Shown piece after piece: positions 16,699-24,598 of a stretch of 64,000 nucleotides of DNA. The stretch's first letter is position 1, and each line of letters opens with the position of its first letter. Source of the DNA: Haloarchaeobius amylolyticus. Its GTDB lineage: Archaea; Halobacteriota; Halobacteria; Halobacteriales; Natrialbaceae. The translations under genes and the position numbers were made by a program. The stretch spans positions 186,001-250,000 of the forward strand of contig NZ_JANHDH010000004.1 in NCBI RefSeq assembly GCF_026616195.1, read 5' to 3'. The notes beneath the pieces are model-generated. The model was not told the origin of the DNA. It saw nothing but the letters and a program-made list of their open reading frames with translations, and ran no database searches.

Positions 16699-17952
16699 AT
16701 GGCGCTGTTCGAGCGGGACACAAACATCTACGACGACCGAGACGCGCTCCGAGAGGATTACCAGCCCGAGGAGTTGGTCGGCCGGAGCGAGGAGTTACAG
16801 ACGTATCAGGCAGCCCTCCAGCCCGTGATTAACGGTGAACAGCCCGACAACATCTTCCTCTACGGGAAAACGGGTGTCGGGAAAACGGCTGCAACGCGGT
16901 ATCTACTCAGTCATCTCACCGAGGACGCGGCCCAGTACGAGGATCTTGAACTCACCGTGGCCATGCTCAATTGCGATGGCCTGACGTCCAGTTACCAGGT
17001 GGCGACGCGGCTCGTTAACGAGTTCCGGGACGAGACGAACCAGATCAGCACAACCGGATATCCCAGGGCGAGTGTCTACGAGATGCTCTGGAACGAATTG
17101 GAAGACAATGGTGGCACCATCGTCATCGTCCTCGACGAAGTCGACCATCTTCAGGACGACTCGATTCTCTACCAGCTCCCACGTGCTCGTGCCAACGGGA
17201 ACCTATCCGAGGCTAAAATCGGAATTATCGGTATCTCCAACGACTTCTCGTTCCGGGAGGAACTCTCACCAAAAGTCAGGTCGAGCCTCTGTGAGCAAGA
17301 GATCCACTTCCCCGCCTACAACGCTGACGACCTCCGAGAGATCCTCGAGCAGCGAGCGACCGTCGCGTTCCACGATGGCGTTCTAGACGACGGAGTCATT
17401 CCGCTTTGCGCCGCTTACGGGGCGAAGGACGCGGGGGACGCCAGACAATCGCTCGACCTGTTAATGAGCGCAGGTGACCTCGCGCGCAAGGAAGAGTCTG
17501 AATCCGTCACCACAGATCACGTTGAGGACGGACGGGACGAACTCGAACGCGGTCGGATCCAGGAAGGCATCTCTGGGCTCACCGAACACGGCCATCTGGT
17601 CCTGTATGCACTAGTGACGCTTGACCTCGAAGGAGAAACTCCGGTCCGCTCACGAGATGTCCGTCCCCGGTACACGCGGTTCGCAGAGCTCGCGAACAGA
17701 GAGCCACTTGTCTCTCGCCGTATGCGTGACCACCTGAGCGAGCTCACGATGCTTGGCATCGTCGGAGTCACGGAACGAAACGAGGGCCGCCGGGGTGGAA
17801 CCTACCGTGAATACTCACTTGATCTCCAGCCATCGCTCGTTCTCTCCGCGCTTGAAGATACTCTCGAGTTGGTTGGCATCCACGATTCGGTTCTTGATGT
17901 TGTTGAGGACGGCAAATCAGACGCAGTTGAGGCAACCCTCGACGACTACTAG
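16699..17952 (+). CDS. orc: Orc1/Cdc6 replication initiator A
   Basis: A 417-residue Orc1/Cdc6 initiator of the AAA+ class. Walker A GKTGVGKT is at residues 56-63, Walker B IVIVLDEVDHL has DE at 146-147, and a winged-helix C-terminus starts near 300 (GHLVLYALVTLDLEGETPVR). These proteins bind origin boxes and load the MCM helicase. The frame is open back to a GTG at 16594, but the ATG at 16699 (MALFERDTNIY) is chosen, because the extra region consists of origin boxes and MALFERD is the usual opening. A TATA-like GATATACTTAAG at 16609-16620 overlaps the box cluster, so the gene is probably self-regulated. It is convergent with orc B. Confidence 0.9.
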   Translation: MALFERDTNIYDDRDALREDYQPEELVGRSEELQTYQAALQPVINGEQPDNIFLYGKTGVGKTAATRYLLSHLTEDAAQYEDLELTVAMLNCDGLTSSYQVATRLVNEFRDETNQISTTGYPRASVYEMLWNELEDNGGTIVIVLDEVDHLQDDSILYQLPRARANGNLSEAKIGIIGISNDFSFREELSPKVRSSLCEQEIHFPAYNADDLREILEQRATVAFHDGVLDDGVIPLCAAYGAKDAGDARQSLDLLMSAGDLARKEESESVTTDHVEDGRDELERGRIQEGISGLTEHGHLVLYALVTLDLEGETPVRSRDVRPRYTRFAELANREPLVSRRMRDHLSELTMLGIVGVTERNEGRRGGTYREYSLDLQPSLVLSALEDTLELVGIHDSVLDVVEDGKSDAVEATLDDY

Positions 17953-18188
17953 GTGCGGTAATCAGTTCTCTCCTCAGAATCATCGTATTGTCCCTCAGGG
18001 CACGTCCTATCGAACACCACTCTGTCCGGAGTAACACTTGCTTTTGCGAGGTATATCTACCAAAATTCAGCTTTGATAGAATCCCTCACCACTCGTGCGA
18101 CTGGCGGTTCCGCCACCCTTGGTATCACCGATTCAGACGATGGACTATCATACAGAAGTCGAAATGGCTCGTTCGCCTCTCACGAATT

Positions 18189-18607
18189 CCCCCACCGTGT
18201 GCGATTCGTATTTGCCATGCAAGCAGATTGTGCTATCCTGTCCACATTCCACCAAATGGAGGGGATAACCATGATCCGAACAGACTTACCCCACCCCGTG
18301 TGCGAAATGAATGAATTTACAAGCTACGCTATAGCTCAGCCCAGTGTTCTCCAGAGGGGAACCTCGAATTCGAATCTTCCGATTCGTACTTTTCTGCCTG
18401 TTGGGGCCTTCTATACTGGATAATTCAGATATCATGGAGAAGCCCCTCCCCGTGTGCGAAATGAAATCCCTAAATAATTTCGCTATATTTTTGATGGAAA
18501 ACTAGGTCGAAGTGGGTCAGACACACCGTGTGCGAAATGAATCGTGATTGTAAACGAGTTAGGACCACGATTCGTCTACGACGAACACACACCGTGTGCG
18601 AAATGAA
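18189..18607. other. Origin B box cluster, downstream side of orc B
   Basis: Five forward copies of a second box family with core CACCGTGTGCGAAATGAA lie between the two convergent orc genes: 18189-18210 (diverged end), 18289-18311, 18443-18465, 18521-18541 and 18587-18607. Several have a CCCC tail, the G-string of haloarchaeal boxes in reverse. The AT-rich segment at 18465-18505 (CTAAATAATTTCGCTATATT) could unwind. The sequence is unrelated to the origin A box. Confidence 0.78.
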
Positions 18608-18630
18608 TTCGTTAGCAAAGAACGCCGGCT

Positions 18631-19974
18631 TCAGTCGGCGAAGAAGTCCTCGACTTGGGCATTGACGACAGACCGAATCAGTTCCTCGTCTTCTTCGAAC
18701 TCTTCGAGACGGACGTCTGTCTGGAGCGTCTCCACTACGACTTCTGGATCGTCAACGAAGGTGTACTCCTTGTGAACCCCACTTCCGTATCCACGACCCC
18801 GTTTCTCCGAGGTGACGAAGTTGTACGTCTCCGCCTCGCTCATGTAACGGAGGTAGGAGTCCCGTGATTTCGCATCAGCGTCAATCAGGTCGGTTATGTA
18901 CTGATATACCTGATACGCCACGGTATTGGGGACAGCATCGAGATTACGCGATGAATATACCGAAACTATCGCAGTCGCGTACAGGGAGAGTTTCTTCTGG
19001 GTTGATAGTCCCTGCATTTGGGTCAGTGTCCGATCTCGCTCGGCCTCTTTCTGTGCGTTTCGCACGTGCTTTTCTCGAACTGTTTGCCCACCTCGTCGAT
19101 CAGCGATTTCACCCGCTTTCCGGAACAGGTCAATCGCCTTCCGTGCGTCACCGTGGTCCTGCGCCGCGAACGCAGAACTCAGTGGAATAATCCCGTCCTC
19201 GAGGACACCTTCCTGGTATGCGTCTTTCCGGCGTTCCAGAATCGACTGGAGTTGGTTGGCATCATAATCAGAGAACACGATATCTTGCGGGTTGAACGAA
19301 CTTTCTGCTCTCCCATCGAGGTCCTCCATGAACCGGGGGTCGTTGGTTAAGGCTGCAACCGAGACATGTCCCTCAATTCGTCCAAGCTGTGATGCTCGCG
19401 AGAGCTGGTACAGCAATTTCGAGTAAGCTGGCTCGTCGTTAGGGTTTCGCTGGCGCCCAACGAGTAAGTCGACCTCGTCGAGAATGATGATGACTGAGTC
19501 GAAATGCTCGCTCAAAATCTCGAAGAGTCGATGCAACTTCTGGTCAGTAGAGATACCACTTTGCGGGACATTGGGAGATACTCCCGCTGTCGCTGCCGCG
19601 CTCTCAACGAGTCGGTATACAGCACGGTCGTGAGATTTTATCGTCTGGCAGTTGATCTGGATCACCCCAAAGCGATCGCCCTGTGCTTCTGCTAACTCGG
19701 CGACCTGCTGGCACACCGCATTGATTATCAGCGACTTGCCCGTTCCTGACGGGCCATATAGAAGCATGTTGGGTGGTCGATTCCCCTGAAGTGCTGGTCG
19801 AAGATACGTGATGATGTCATCCAGCTGTTGATCACGTCCGACGATGCGATCCTCGTCGATGACGGCGTCAGGATCCAGCAATCCCTTCTCTCGGAATACG
19901 GAATTCTGTGCCCCATCTTGAAGGCGACTTTTTATCGATTGTGAGAGGGATTGCTGTTCGTCACCGTCAGCCAT
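18631..19974 (-). CDS. orc: Orc1/Cdc6 replication initiator B
   Basis: A 447-residue Orc1/Cdc6 protein. Walker A GPSGTGKS is at residues 74-81, Walker B VIIILDEVDLL has DE at 166-167, and the winged-helix C-terminus begins near 340 (KKLSLYATAIVSVYSSRN). It is clearly divergent from initiator A. The ATG at 19974 (MADGDEQQSL) is chosen over an upstream open frame to 20166, which is non-coding and contains origin boxes. A TATA-like TTTATGG lies about 25 bp upstream of that ATG, next to a degenerate box at 20005-20030, so the protein may repress itself. Boxes of the GTGTGCGAAATGAA type surround the gene on both sides and are presumably its binding sites. Confidence 0.88.
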   Translation of the reverse strand: MADGDEQQSLSQSIKSRLQDGAQNSVFREKGLLDPDAVIDEDRIVGRDQQLDDIITYLRPALQGNRPPNMLLYGPSGTGKSLIINAVCQQVAELAEAQGDRFGVIQINCQTIKSHDRAVYRLVESAAATAGVSPNVPQSGISTDQKLHRLFEILSEHFDSVIIILDEVDLLVGRQRNPNDEPAYSKLLYQLSRASQLGRIEGHVSVAALTNDPRFMEDLDGRAESSFNPQDIVFSDYDANQLQSILERRKDAYQEGVLEDGIIPLSSAFAAQDHGDARKAIDLFRKAGEIADRRGGQTVREKHVRNAQKEAERDRTLTQMQGLSTQKKLSLYATAIVSVYSSRNLDAVPNTVAYQVYQYITDLIDADAKSRDSYLRYMSEAETYNFVTSEKRGRGYGSGVHKEYTFVDDPEVVVETLQTDVRLEEFEEDEELIRSVVNAQVEDFFAD

Positions 19975-20004
19975 GATACCCGAATACATCTCGTTCCATA
20001 AATA

Positions 20005-20748
20005 GGTGAGGGATACCGCGTGCGAGATTAAATCGATAGAATTCGAATGATAGAACAGTTCTATTCTTCGCTGTCCCAGTGTGGCACCCAGACCGTGAGC
20101 AAAATCAAATCCATCCAGCCCCTCCCCGTGTGCGAAATGAATTACATTGTTTGTCCACAGACTCAAGTGGAGGAGACACTTCTGCTTACCAGATTGAACC
20201 CGTAAGAGTGTATGTAGACTCTCCCTGGGTCGACGGGGATACGAAACTCAACGGTCATTCAGACTCGAAGTGATCGGTTCAGTCGCGGCTGTCGACACCT
20301 TCGGATATTTTTCTCTCGCGTCTGTTTGAGTTGAGAGTGAATAAGATAACTCGGAGCCGTCCTCTTTGGGAGTGTCTGAACCCCCACCCACCGTGTGCGA
20401 AATGAAATTCACGAAGAGGAGTGTAAGCGGTTGACCGTTGTTTAATCGAACTGCATTGCGAGATTGGCTTAGACCATCACTGACGGGTGCTCAGGTTCTC
20501 TTTCAACTCTGATAGTGTCGATCAAAAACTTCGCCCTTTCACCACTAGTTCAAGAGCTCATACTCTAGTGCGGTTCTGGTTAAGAGCATAGAAATATAAA
20601 GGTTCGTGTTTTATTAGTTCAACTTACTTTATCGATGTATCCGTCTTTCTAATCGTGATTCTCTTCATTTCACCTGTCTCTATCGTCAATTCGTGAGGAT
20701 CGGTTACCCACCTTCGGCCCCGTTTCATTTCGCACACGGTGGGTGGGT
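20005..20748. other. Origin B box cluster, upstream side of orc B
   Basis: Copies of the CACCGTGTGCGAAATGAA box upstream of orc B: 20005-20030 (degenerate, over the promoter), 20087-20110 (degenerate), 20119-20141, 20382-20406 and, in the opposite direction, 20724-20748. The last two face each other across about 320 bp containing an AT-rich stretch (20595-20640), the usual layout of a haloarchaeal origin with inverted boxes around an unwinding element. This side is therefore the more likely site of initiation. Confidence 0.75.
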
Positions 20749-20785
20749 GTTCGAACTCTCGACCAATTCATCGGCAGATCCTTTG

Positions 20786-20827
20786 TTAACCTACAACTTC
20801 GTGTTCCCTCGACGTGTGTTGGTTAAC
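20786..20827. repeat. TTAACC palindrome, copy 3
   Basis: TTAACCTACAA at 20786-20796 and TGTTGGTTAAC at 20817-20827, the same geometry as copies 1 and 2. It lies 104 bp upstream of the TRAM gene start and 38 bp beyond the last origin B box, so the three copies bracket the two-origin module. Confidence 0.7.
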
Positions 20828-20930
20828 ATCCCCCCGAACTGGCCGATGTTAGGAGATGTATGGTCTCTCTTCGAGTTGAAGCATCTAGTGAAATTATGTA
20901 AGACCACATCGAAACGTGTGCTACCGTCAA

Positions 20931-21347
20931 ATGACAAACGTCCCAGATTCGCTTGAGCTACTCTTTACTGGACGGCTCCAGCGATCAGATGACACTTACC
21001 TAATCGAGGTTCCAGAAACTGAGGTCGACTACGGCTCACTGGTAGTCGGTAACAGGTATCGTGTAGCTCTCATTGAACACACCAGCAATTCTCCCGTTGA
21101 GAAAGAGAATACGTCCCCTGACTCTCGGGAACAGTACGGGAACCACACCCGACAGACGGGACCACCTGTTAGTGAAGGAGAAGTTCGCGAGGTGACCATC
21201 GAGACGACTGGCCAACAAGGGGACGGCATTGCAAAGGTCGAACGGGGTTTTGTTGTAATCGTTCCTGACGCACGCCCCGGAGACGAACCAGTCGTCATGA
21301 TCGAAAAAGTCCGGGAGAACGTTGCGTTCGCGAGCGTTCAACGCTAG
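20931..21347 (+). CDS. TRAM-domain protein
   Basis: A 138-residue protein. The N-terminal 50 residues contain YLIEVPETEVDYGSLVVGNRYRV-like beta sequence (quoted in part: EVDYGSLVVGNRYRVALI). After an acidic and polar linker, the C-terminal 60 residues form a TRAM domain (GDGIAKVERGFVVIVP, then GDEPVVMIEKVRENVAFASV). Archaeal TRAM proteins bind RNA and act like cold-shock chaperones. The ATG at 20931 (MTNVPDSL) is preferred to a GTG 15 bp upstream. It stands alone, pointing toward the partition operon. Confidence 0.8.
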   Translation: MTNVPDSLELLFTGRLQRSDDTYLIEVPETEVDYGSLVVGNRYRVALIEHTSNSPVEKENTSPDSREQYGNHTRQTGPPVSEGEVREVTIETTGQQGDGIAKVERGFVVIVPDARPGDEPVVMIEKVRENVAFASVQR

Positions 21348-21389
21348 TGAAATCGAAGCCTTCAGTCGCTAACAATACAATTAGAACGG

Positions 21390-21434
21390 TTGCAATGGGT
21401 GTTTGTAACGATGACTTGTAACGATTACTTGTAG
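21390..21434. repeat. 13 bp iterons, cluster 1 (downstream of the par operon)
   Basis: Four TTGTA/TTGCA units start at 21390, 21403, 21416 and 21429, exactly 13 bp apart, most followed by AC or AA. The same unit and period recur upstream of parA, so the operon is bracketed by the arrays. Confidence 0.8.
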
Positions 21435-21514
21435 AGCGTTTTCTCTTCCAAGCAGGCTCTTGATTAGCAACTGGCAGTTCGTCCAGCTAAAGGATGGACT
21501 TCGACGTGGTTCAA

Positions 21515-21997
21515 CTACTCGTCATCGAGCGCATAGCCCATCTTGAGGAGTTCTTCGAGGACATCATCACGATTTCGAAGAGCAGCACGATAGACCGCCT
21601 CCCGAACGTCAAACTTTGGCACGTCTCGACCGAGCTTCGACTCGAGTTCCATGAGAAGATCTCTCTCACCCTCGGCGACATCGTCGTGGACGAAGAACGT
21701 CAGCCGTTCGTCGCGCTCGAACTGGACGGACTTGTCCTGGACTGCCCGGCGAACGATGTAGGGCTGGGACTGCGACCCCGACTGGGATGTACTTGAAGCC
21801 GACGAGGGGTCGGAGTCGGGACTCGACATCGACGATTCAACCTCAGTTGCGGACGGACTCGAATTCGATTCGGCCGTCTCTGTCGGGTCGGGAGTAGACT
21901 CCGGCTCACCGGTGGCCTCGTTCTCTGGTTCTTCCTCCTCATCTTCGGATTCGTCACCCCACAGGTCGTCCCCGGCGCCTGATTTCAGACCCGTCAT
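21515..21997 (-). CDS. Acidic ParA-partner protein
   Basis: A 160-residue protein overlapping the end of parA by 4 bp (ATGA). Residues 1-75 are an acidic, Ser/Glu-rich disordered region. The C-terminal 85 residues are ordered (KSVQFERDERLTFFVHDDV, then DVPKFDVREAVYRAALRNRD) and could form a DNA-binding fold. Its place after parA suggests the centromere-binding partner, the role ParB or other adaptors play elsewhere, though no ParB HTH is seen. The 13 bp iterons on both sides of the operon are the obvious candidate target. Confidence 0.6.
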   Translation of the reverse strand: MTGLKSGAGDDLWGDESEDEEEEPENEATGEPESTPDPTETAESNSSPSATEVESSMSSPDSDPSSASSTSQSGSQSQPYIVRRAVQDKSVQFERDERLTFFVHDDVAEGERDLLMELESKLGRDVPKFDVREAVYRAALRNRDDVLEELLKMGYALDDE

Positions 21998-22890
21998 GGC
22001 TTGACCTCCAGGTCATCTTGTTCGAGGTTTCCGGGTTCTGGTTGGTTCGGTGCCTCGAGGCCACCTTGCTGCTCGAGGTTGCGAGCCAGTTCGTCGAACT
22101 TCGTCAGGGTATCGAGTTCATACTCTCGCTGGCGGTCGCGATGTTCGCGCACGTACGTGAAGGCACTACACTTCTGCCGCCAGCATCCTTCTAGAAGAGA
22201 CGTGCGGTCGCGGAAGATGACTGGGACCTCGAAGCCTTGCTCTCTGACCTCAGCGATGATCTCGTCTTGGTCTTTGGTCCCCTTGAACCGGTTCGGGACT
22301 GCAGCAAGGACACCGATGTTGATCTCCAGCTGGTCTTCGAGGTTCGTCACAAGGTCGTCGAGACCACTGACTGAAGCCTGTCCTTTCCCGGATGGTTCGA
22401 CTGGGATGACGAGGTTCCGGGTCGCGTCGAGTGCATTGTAGAGATGCGGTCCGGAACTTGCTGGCGGGTCGACGATGAGCACGTCGTAGTGCTTGTGGAC
22501 CTCGGCCTCACGGAGTACCCGCTGGAGTTGCGTCCACATTGGGAAGGACTCGCCGAAGTCACTCCTCGCCTCTTGCTCCTTACGGAGCGCTTCTCCGAGG
22601 TCTTCCAGTCGATTGTGTTCCGGGATGATGTCGACACCGTGTTCGACAGACTTGATCAGGTCCTGGAAGTCGCCTTTCCCTCGCCCAACAAGATGGTGGA
22701 CAAGCGTGTCGACCTCACTGTTGGAGCGGTCGTGGTCGACGTCGAAGAGGTAGCTCAGGTCGCCATCCTGAGGGTCGAGCGGAATCGCCAGCACGTCCAG
22801 TCCTGCCCGAGCGTGGGCGACCGCCAGATTCGCTGTGAGTGTCGTCTTTCCAACGCCACCAGCCTCGCTGTACACCGCGTATGAGAGCAT
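21994..22890 (-). CDS. parA: ParA-type partition ATPase
   Basis: A 298-residue ParA/Soj-type ATPase for plasmid partition. The P-loop is SEAGGVGKTT (residues 8-17), switch I-like DPQDGDLSYLF follows near 38, and DVLIVDPPASSG near 135 is the Walker B region. The deviant Walker A lysine of classic ParA (KGGxGKT) is Ala here, a variation I recall from haloarchaeal paralogues. The C-terminal 40 residues are a variable tail rich in Glu, Gln and Pro. The ATG at 22890 lies about 25 bp downstream of an ATTATAAG TATA box. The gene is co-translated with the acidic partner gene. Confidence 0.85.
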   Translation of the reverse strand: MLSYAVYSEAGGVGKTTLTANLAVAHARAGLDVLAIPLDPQDGDLSYLFDVDHDRSNSEVDTLVHHLVGRGKGDFQDLIKSVEHGVDIIPEHNRLEDLGEALRKEQEARSDFGESFPMWTQLQRVLREAEVHKHYDVLIVDPPASSGPHLYNALDATRNLVIPVEPSGKGQASVSGLDDLVTNLEDQLEINIGVLAAVPNRFKGTKDQDEIIAEVREQGFEVPVIFRDRTSLLEGCWRQKCSAFTYVREHRDRQREYELDTLTKFDELARNLEQQGGLEAPNQPEPGNLEQDDLEVKP

Positions 22891-22903
22891 ATACTGGTGT
22901 CAT

Positions 22904-22921
22904 TGTAGACTTCCATTATAA
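22904..22921 (-). promoter_or_regulatory. parA promoter with an iteron unit at the start site
   Basis: Reverse-strand CTTATAAT at 22914-22921 is the TATA box. One TTGTA unit at 22904-22908 sits between it and the parA start, where a bound protein would block initiation. This suggests the iteron-binding protein represses its own operon. Confidence 0.55.
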
Positions 22922-22954
22922 GTTTTAGTCAGACGAAGCAACTGCACCACACGT

Positions 22955-23430
22955 TTGAATGCTGCATTTGAAACATACAATTGTAGCAACTGTTTGTAAC
23001 GGGCGTTTGTAGTAAGTGGGTGTTCTCAGTATTTGATTTCCTTGATTGGCTCAAATACCTGTTCCTAGTACCTAAGATGGTCGAATAACAGAACCAAGTG
23101 TTTGAAACATACACTTGTAACAAGCATTTGTAGCGGATCCGATCCGACTTCAATCAGTATTGTCGTGGGTCTTGTAGGCACTGGCTATGCATTTGTAATG
23201 GGTGCTTGTAACAACCAGTTGTAACGAACCTACTACAGTTTGGAAAAGTGCCGACCCCGATTTCGAATGAATGGATCTCTCTGTTTGCAACAAGTAGTTG
23301 TAGCAACTAATTGTAGCAACGGCTTTTCTCGAGTCCTTCTTTTCTGCTCCATCGAGCTCCTGACGACGAATAGCTGGCCAGTCTATACATTTGAAACAAC
23401 TATTTGCAACAACTACTTGTAACCAACATC
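22955..23430. repeat. 13 bp iterons, clusters 2-6 (upstream of parA)
   Basis: Units of TTGTA, TTGAA or TTGCA, usually followed by RC, occur in phase: 22955, 22968, 22981, 22994, 23007; 23102, 23115, 23128; 23193, 23206, 23219 (plus a stray unit at 23172); 23285, 23298, 23311; and 23391, 23404, 23417. Within every cluster the step is exactly 13 bp, and clusters are 65-95 bp apart. All point the same way on the forward strand. No gene lies here. This is the layout of a centromere or replication-iteron region. Confidence 0.85.
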
Positions 23431-24282
23431 TGAATCAGGTTTCGCACCCGAGAGAGTACTTGGAAGAGGAGACTGGAGAAGACAACCCCCCGAGTCGCAC
23501 ACTCCCAGATACGCCAACACTTGGTGTACGAGAGGGAGGCGACGAAGTCGTGTATCTCGGAGGTGAGTAGAATATCGACGCTGTTCGACCTTCCCCAGAA
23601 GCACATTCAGGTAAGATGCTTCGATGATGTGTGGCACCTTGCCTGAGGGGGTCCTATACAACCACGAAGATGACATAGCTTCCGCAGTTGGAGGATGTCG
23701 GCTTCGCTGTGACCGATCTTGACCTGATCTGGGGGTGGGGTTCGTCGGCCGCGTCTGACTCATGTCGACGAGTGATTCGATTCTATCGCTCATCAGATTG
23801 TGAAGCCCGCTTTGGTCAGGGCCTTCACCAAGTTCTTGTATCGTGAACTCGGTTTCGTGGGTGACTGCAAGTAGCCATAGTACTTCGTCAGTGGCCAGCG
23901 GCCGGAAGTTCTTCGTGGCATCGGTCGGCTGGATACGAAGGCAGGGCCGAATTTCTCGTTCCGTCTTGTCGGACACTGTTCGAGGTGATGCAATGAGGAA
24001 TGAGGGACCTTCTGGTAACTGAGTGGTGTCTGACGTATGTGGGGCCTTGGTCGATGAATCCAGCAGGTCATAAACCAATTAGCGCGATACAAAGTGCAAG
24101 GCCCAGAAGTTGAGACTGGGGCTCTCAATGCATACGCGTTGGGACTGTTGCTTGGTAAGAAAACAGAACCGACTCATCAACCGGTCTCATGCAGCGTATT
24201 TCTGATCTAACACCGGTGAGTGATTCCTCCGGGTAGAGAATCTCCCCCTCCGGTTATCGTGACTTCTCACGTACTCGTACGT
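23431..24282. other. Gap with decayed sequence and an insertion-element end
   Basis: No convincing gene. The longest reverse frame (to 24078) has a stretch near 23820-23940 with regulator-like composition (ATDEVLWLLAVTHETEF), but the rest is Arg/Ser-rich and lacks family features. It is best read as a relic. The segment at 24090-24128 matches the right end of the IS4-type elements found at 47.5 and 62.3 kb. Confidence 0.4.
24090..24128. mobile_element. Solo relic of an IS4-type element end
   Basis: AGTTGAGACTG, a short gap, then CTCAATGCATA matches the right-end sequence shared by the elements ending near 47549, 47930 and 62349. No transposase sequence is attached, so this is a footprint or deletion remnant. 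Confidence 0.45.
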
Positions 24283-24570
24283 ATGGGAGAACTCGAAACT
24301 GAAGCCGAGAAAACGCGGTCCGAAATTGCATCGTACCTCCGCGAACTCGCCGAGCAACTCGACGGCGACGACGCTGTGACGCTCAAACTCGGTGGGCAGC
24401 AGGTCCAGTTGGACCCGACGAACCCGGTGACGTTCAAGCTGGAAGGCGAGTCGGACTGGTCTGAAGGGGATACCGAGGCAAAACAGAGTATCGAGTTCGA
24501 GCTGGTCTGGTGGCGTGAAGCCCAGACGGCAGAGGAAGGAGCGCTGGATATCACTACCGAAGGTCAGTAA
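24283..24570 (+). CDS. amphi-Trp domain protein
   Basis: A 95-residue acidic protein with the amphi-Trp layout: N-terminal helix (EKTRSEIASYLRELAEQLDG), then beta strands (VTLKLGGQQVQLD, then FELVWWREAQ) with the WW pair near residue 78. The family is common in haloarchaea and has no known enzymatic role. The ATG at 24283 is chosen because the frame upstream of it looks non-coding. It precedes two UspA-type genes. Confidence 0.7.
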   Translation: MGELETEAEKTRSEIASYLRELAEQLDGDDAVTLKLGGQQVQLDPTNPVTFKLEGESDWSEGDTEAKQSIEFELVWWREAQTAEEGALDITTEGQ

Positions 24571-24598
24571 CGCCCATTCAGTCCCTTAGACCTCTCCT

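Noticed and set aside
15281-20748. Possible CRISPR array from repeated GTGTGCGAAATGAA and AACAGCGGACA sequences
   Set aside because: Spacing is irregular, copies occur in both orientations and both families sit next to orc genes, so origin boxes explain them.
22955-23430. Possible CRISPR-like array
   Set aside because: The repeated unit is only 5-7 bp with a fixed 13 bp step and clusters of three to five; there are no 25-40 bp repeats with unique spacers and no cas genes.
23413-24078. 221-residue reverse frame
   Set aside because: Composition is Arg/Ser/Pro-rich, it overlaps the last iteron cluster, and no family or promoter is visible; only a short part looks like an old regulator.
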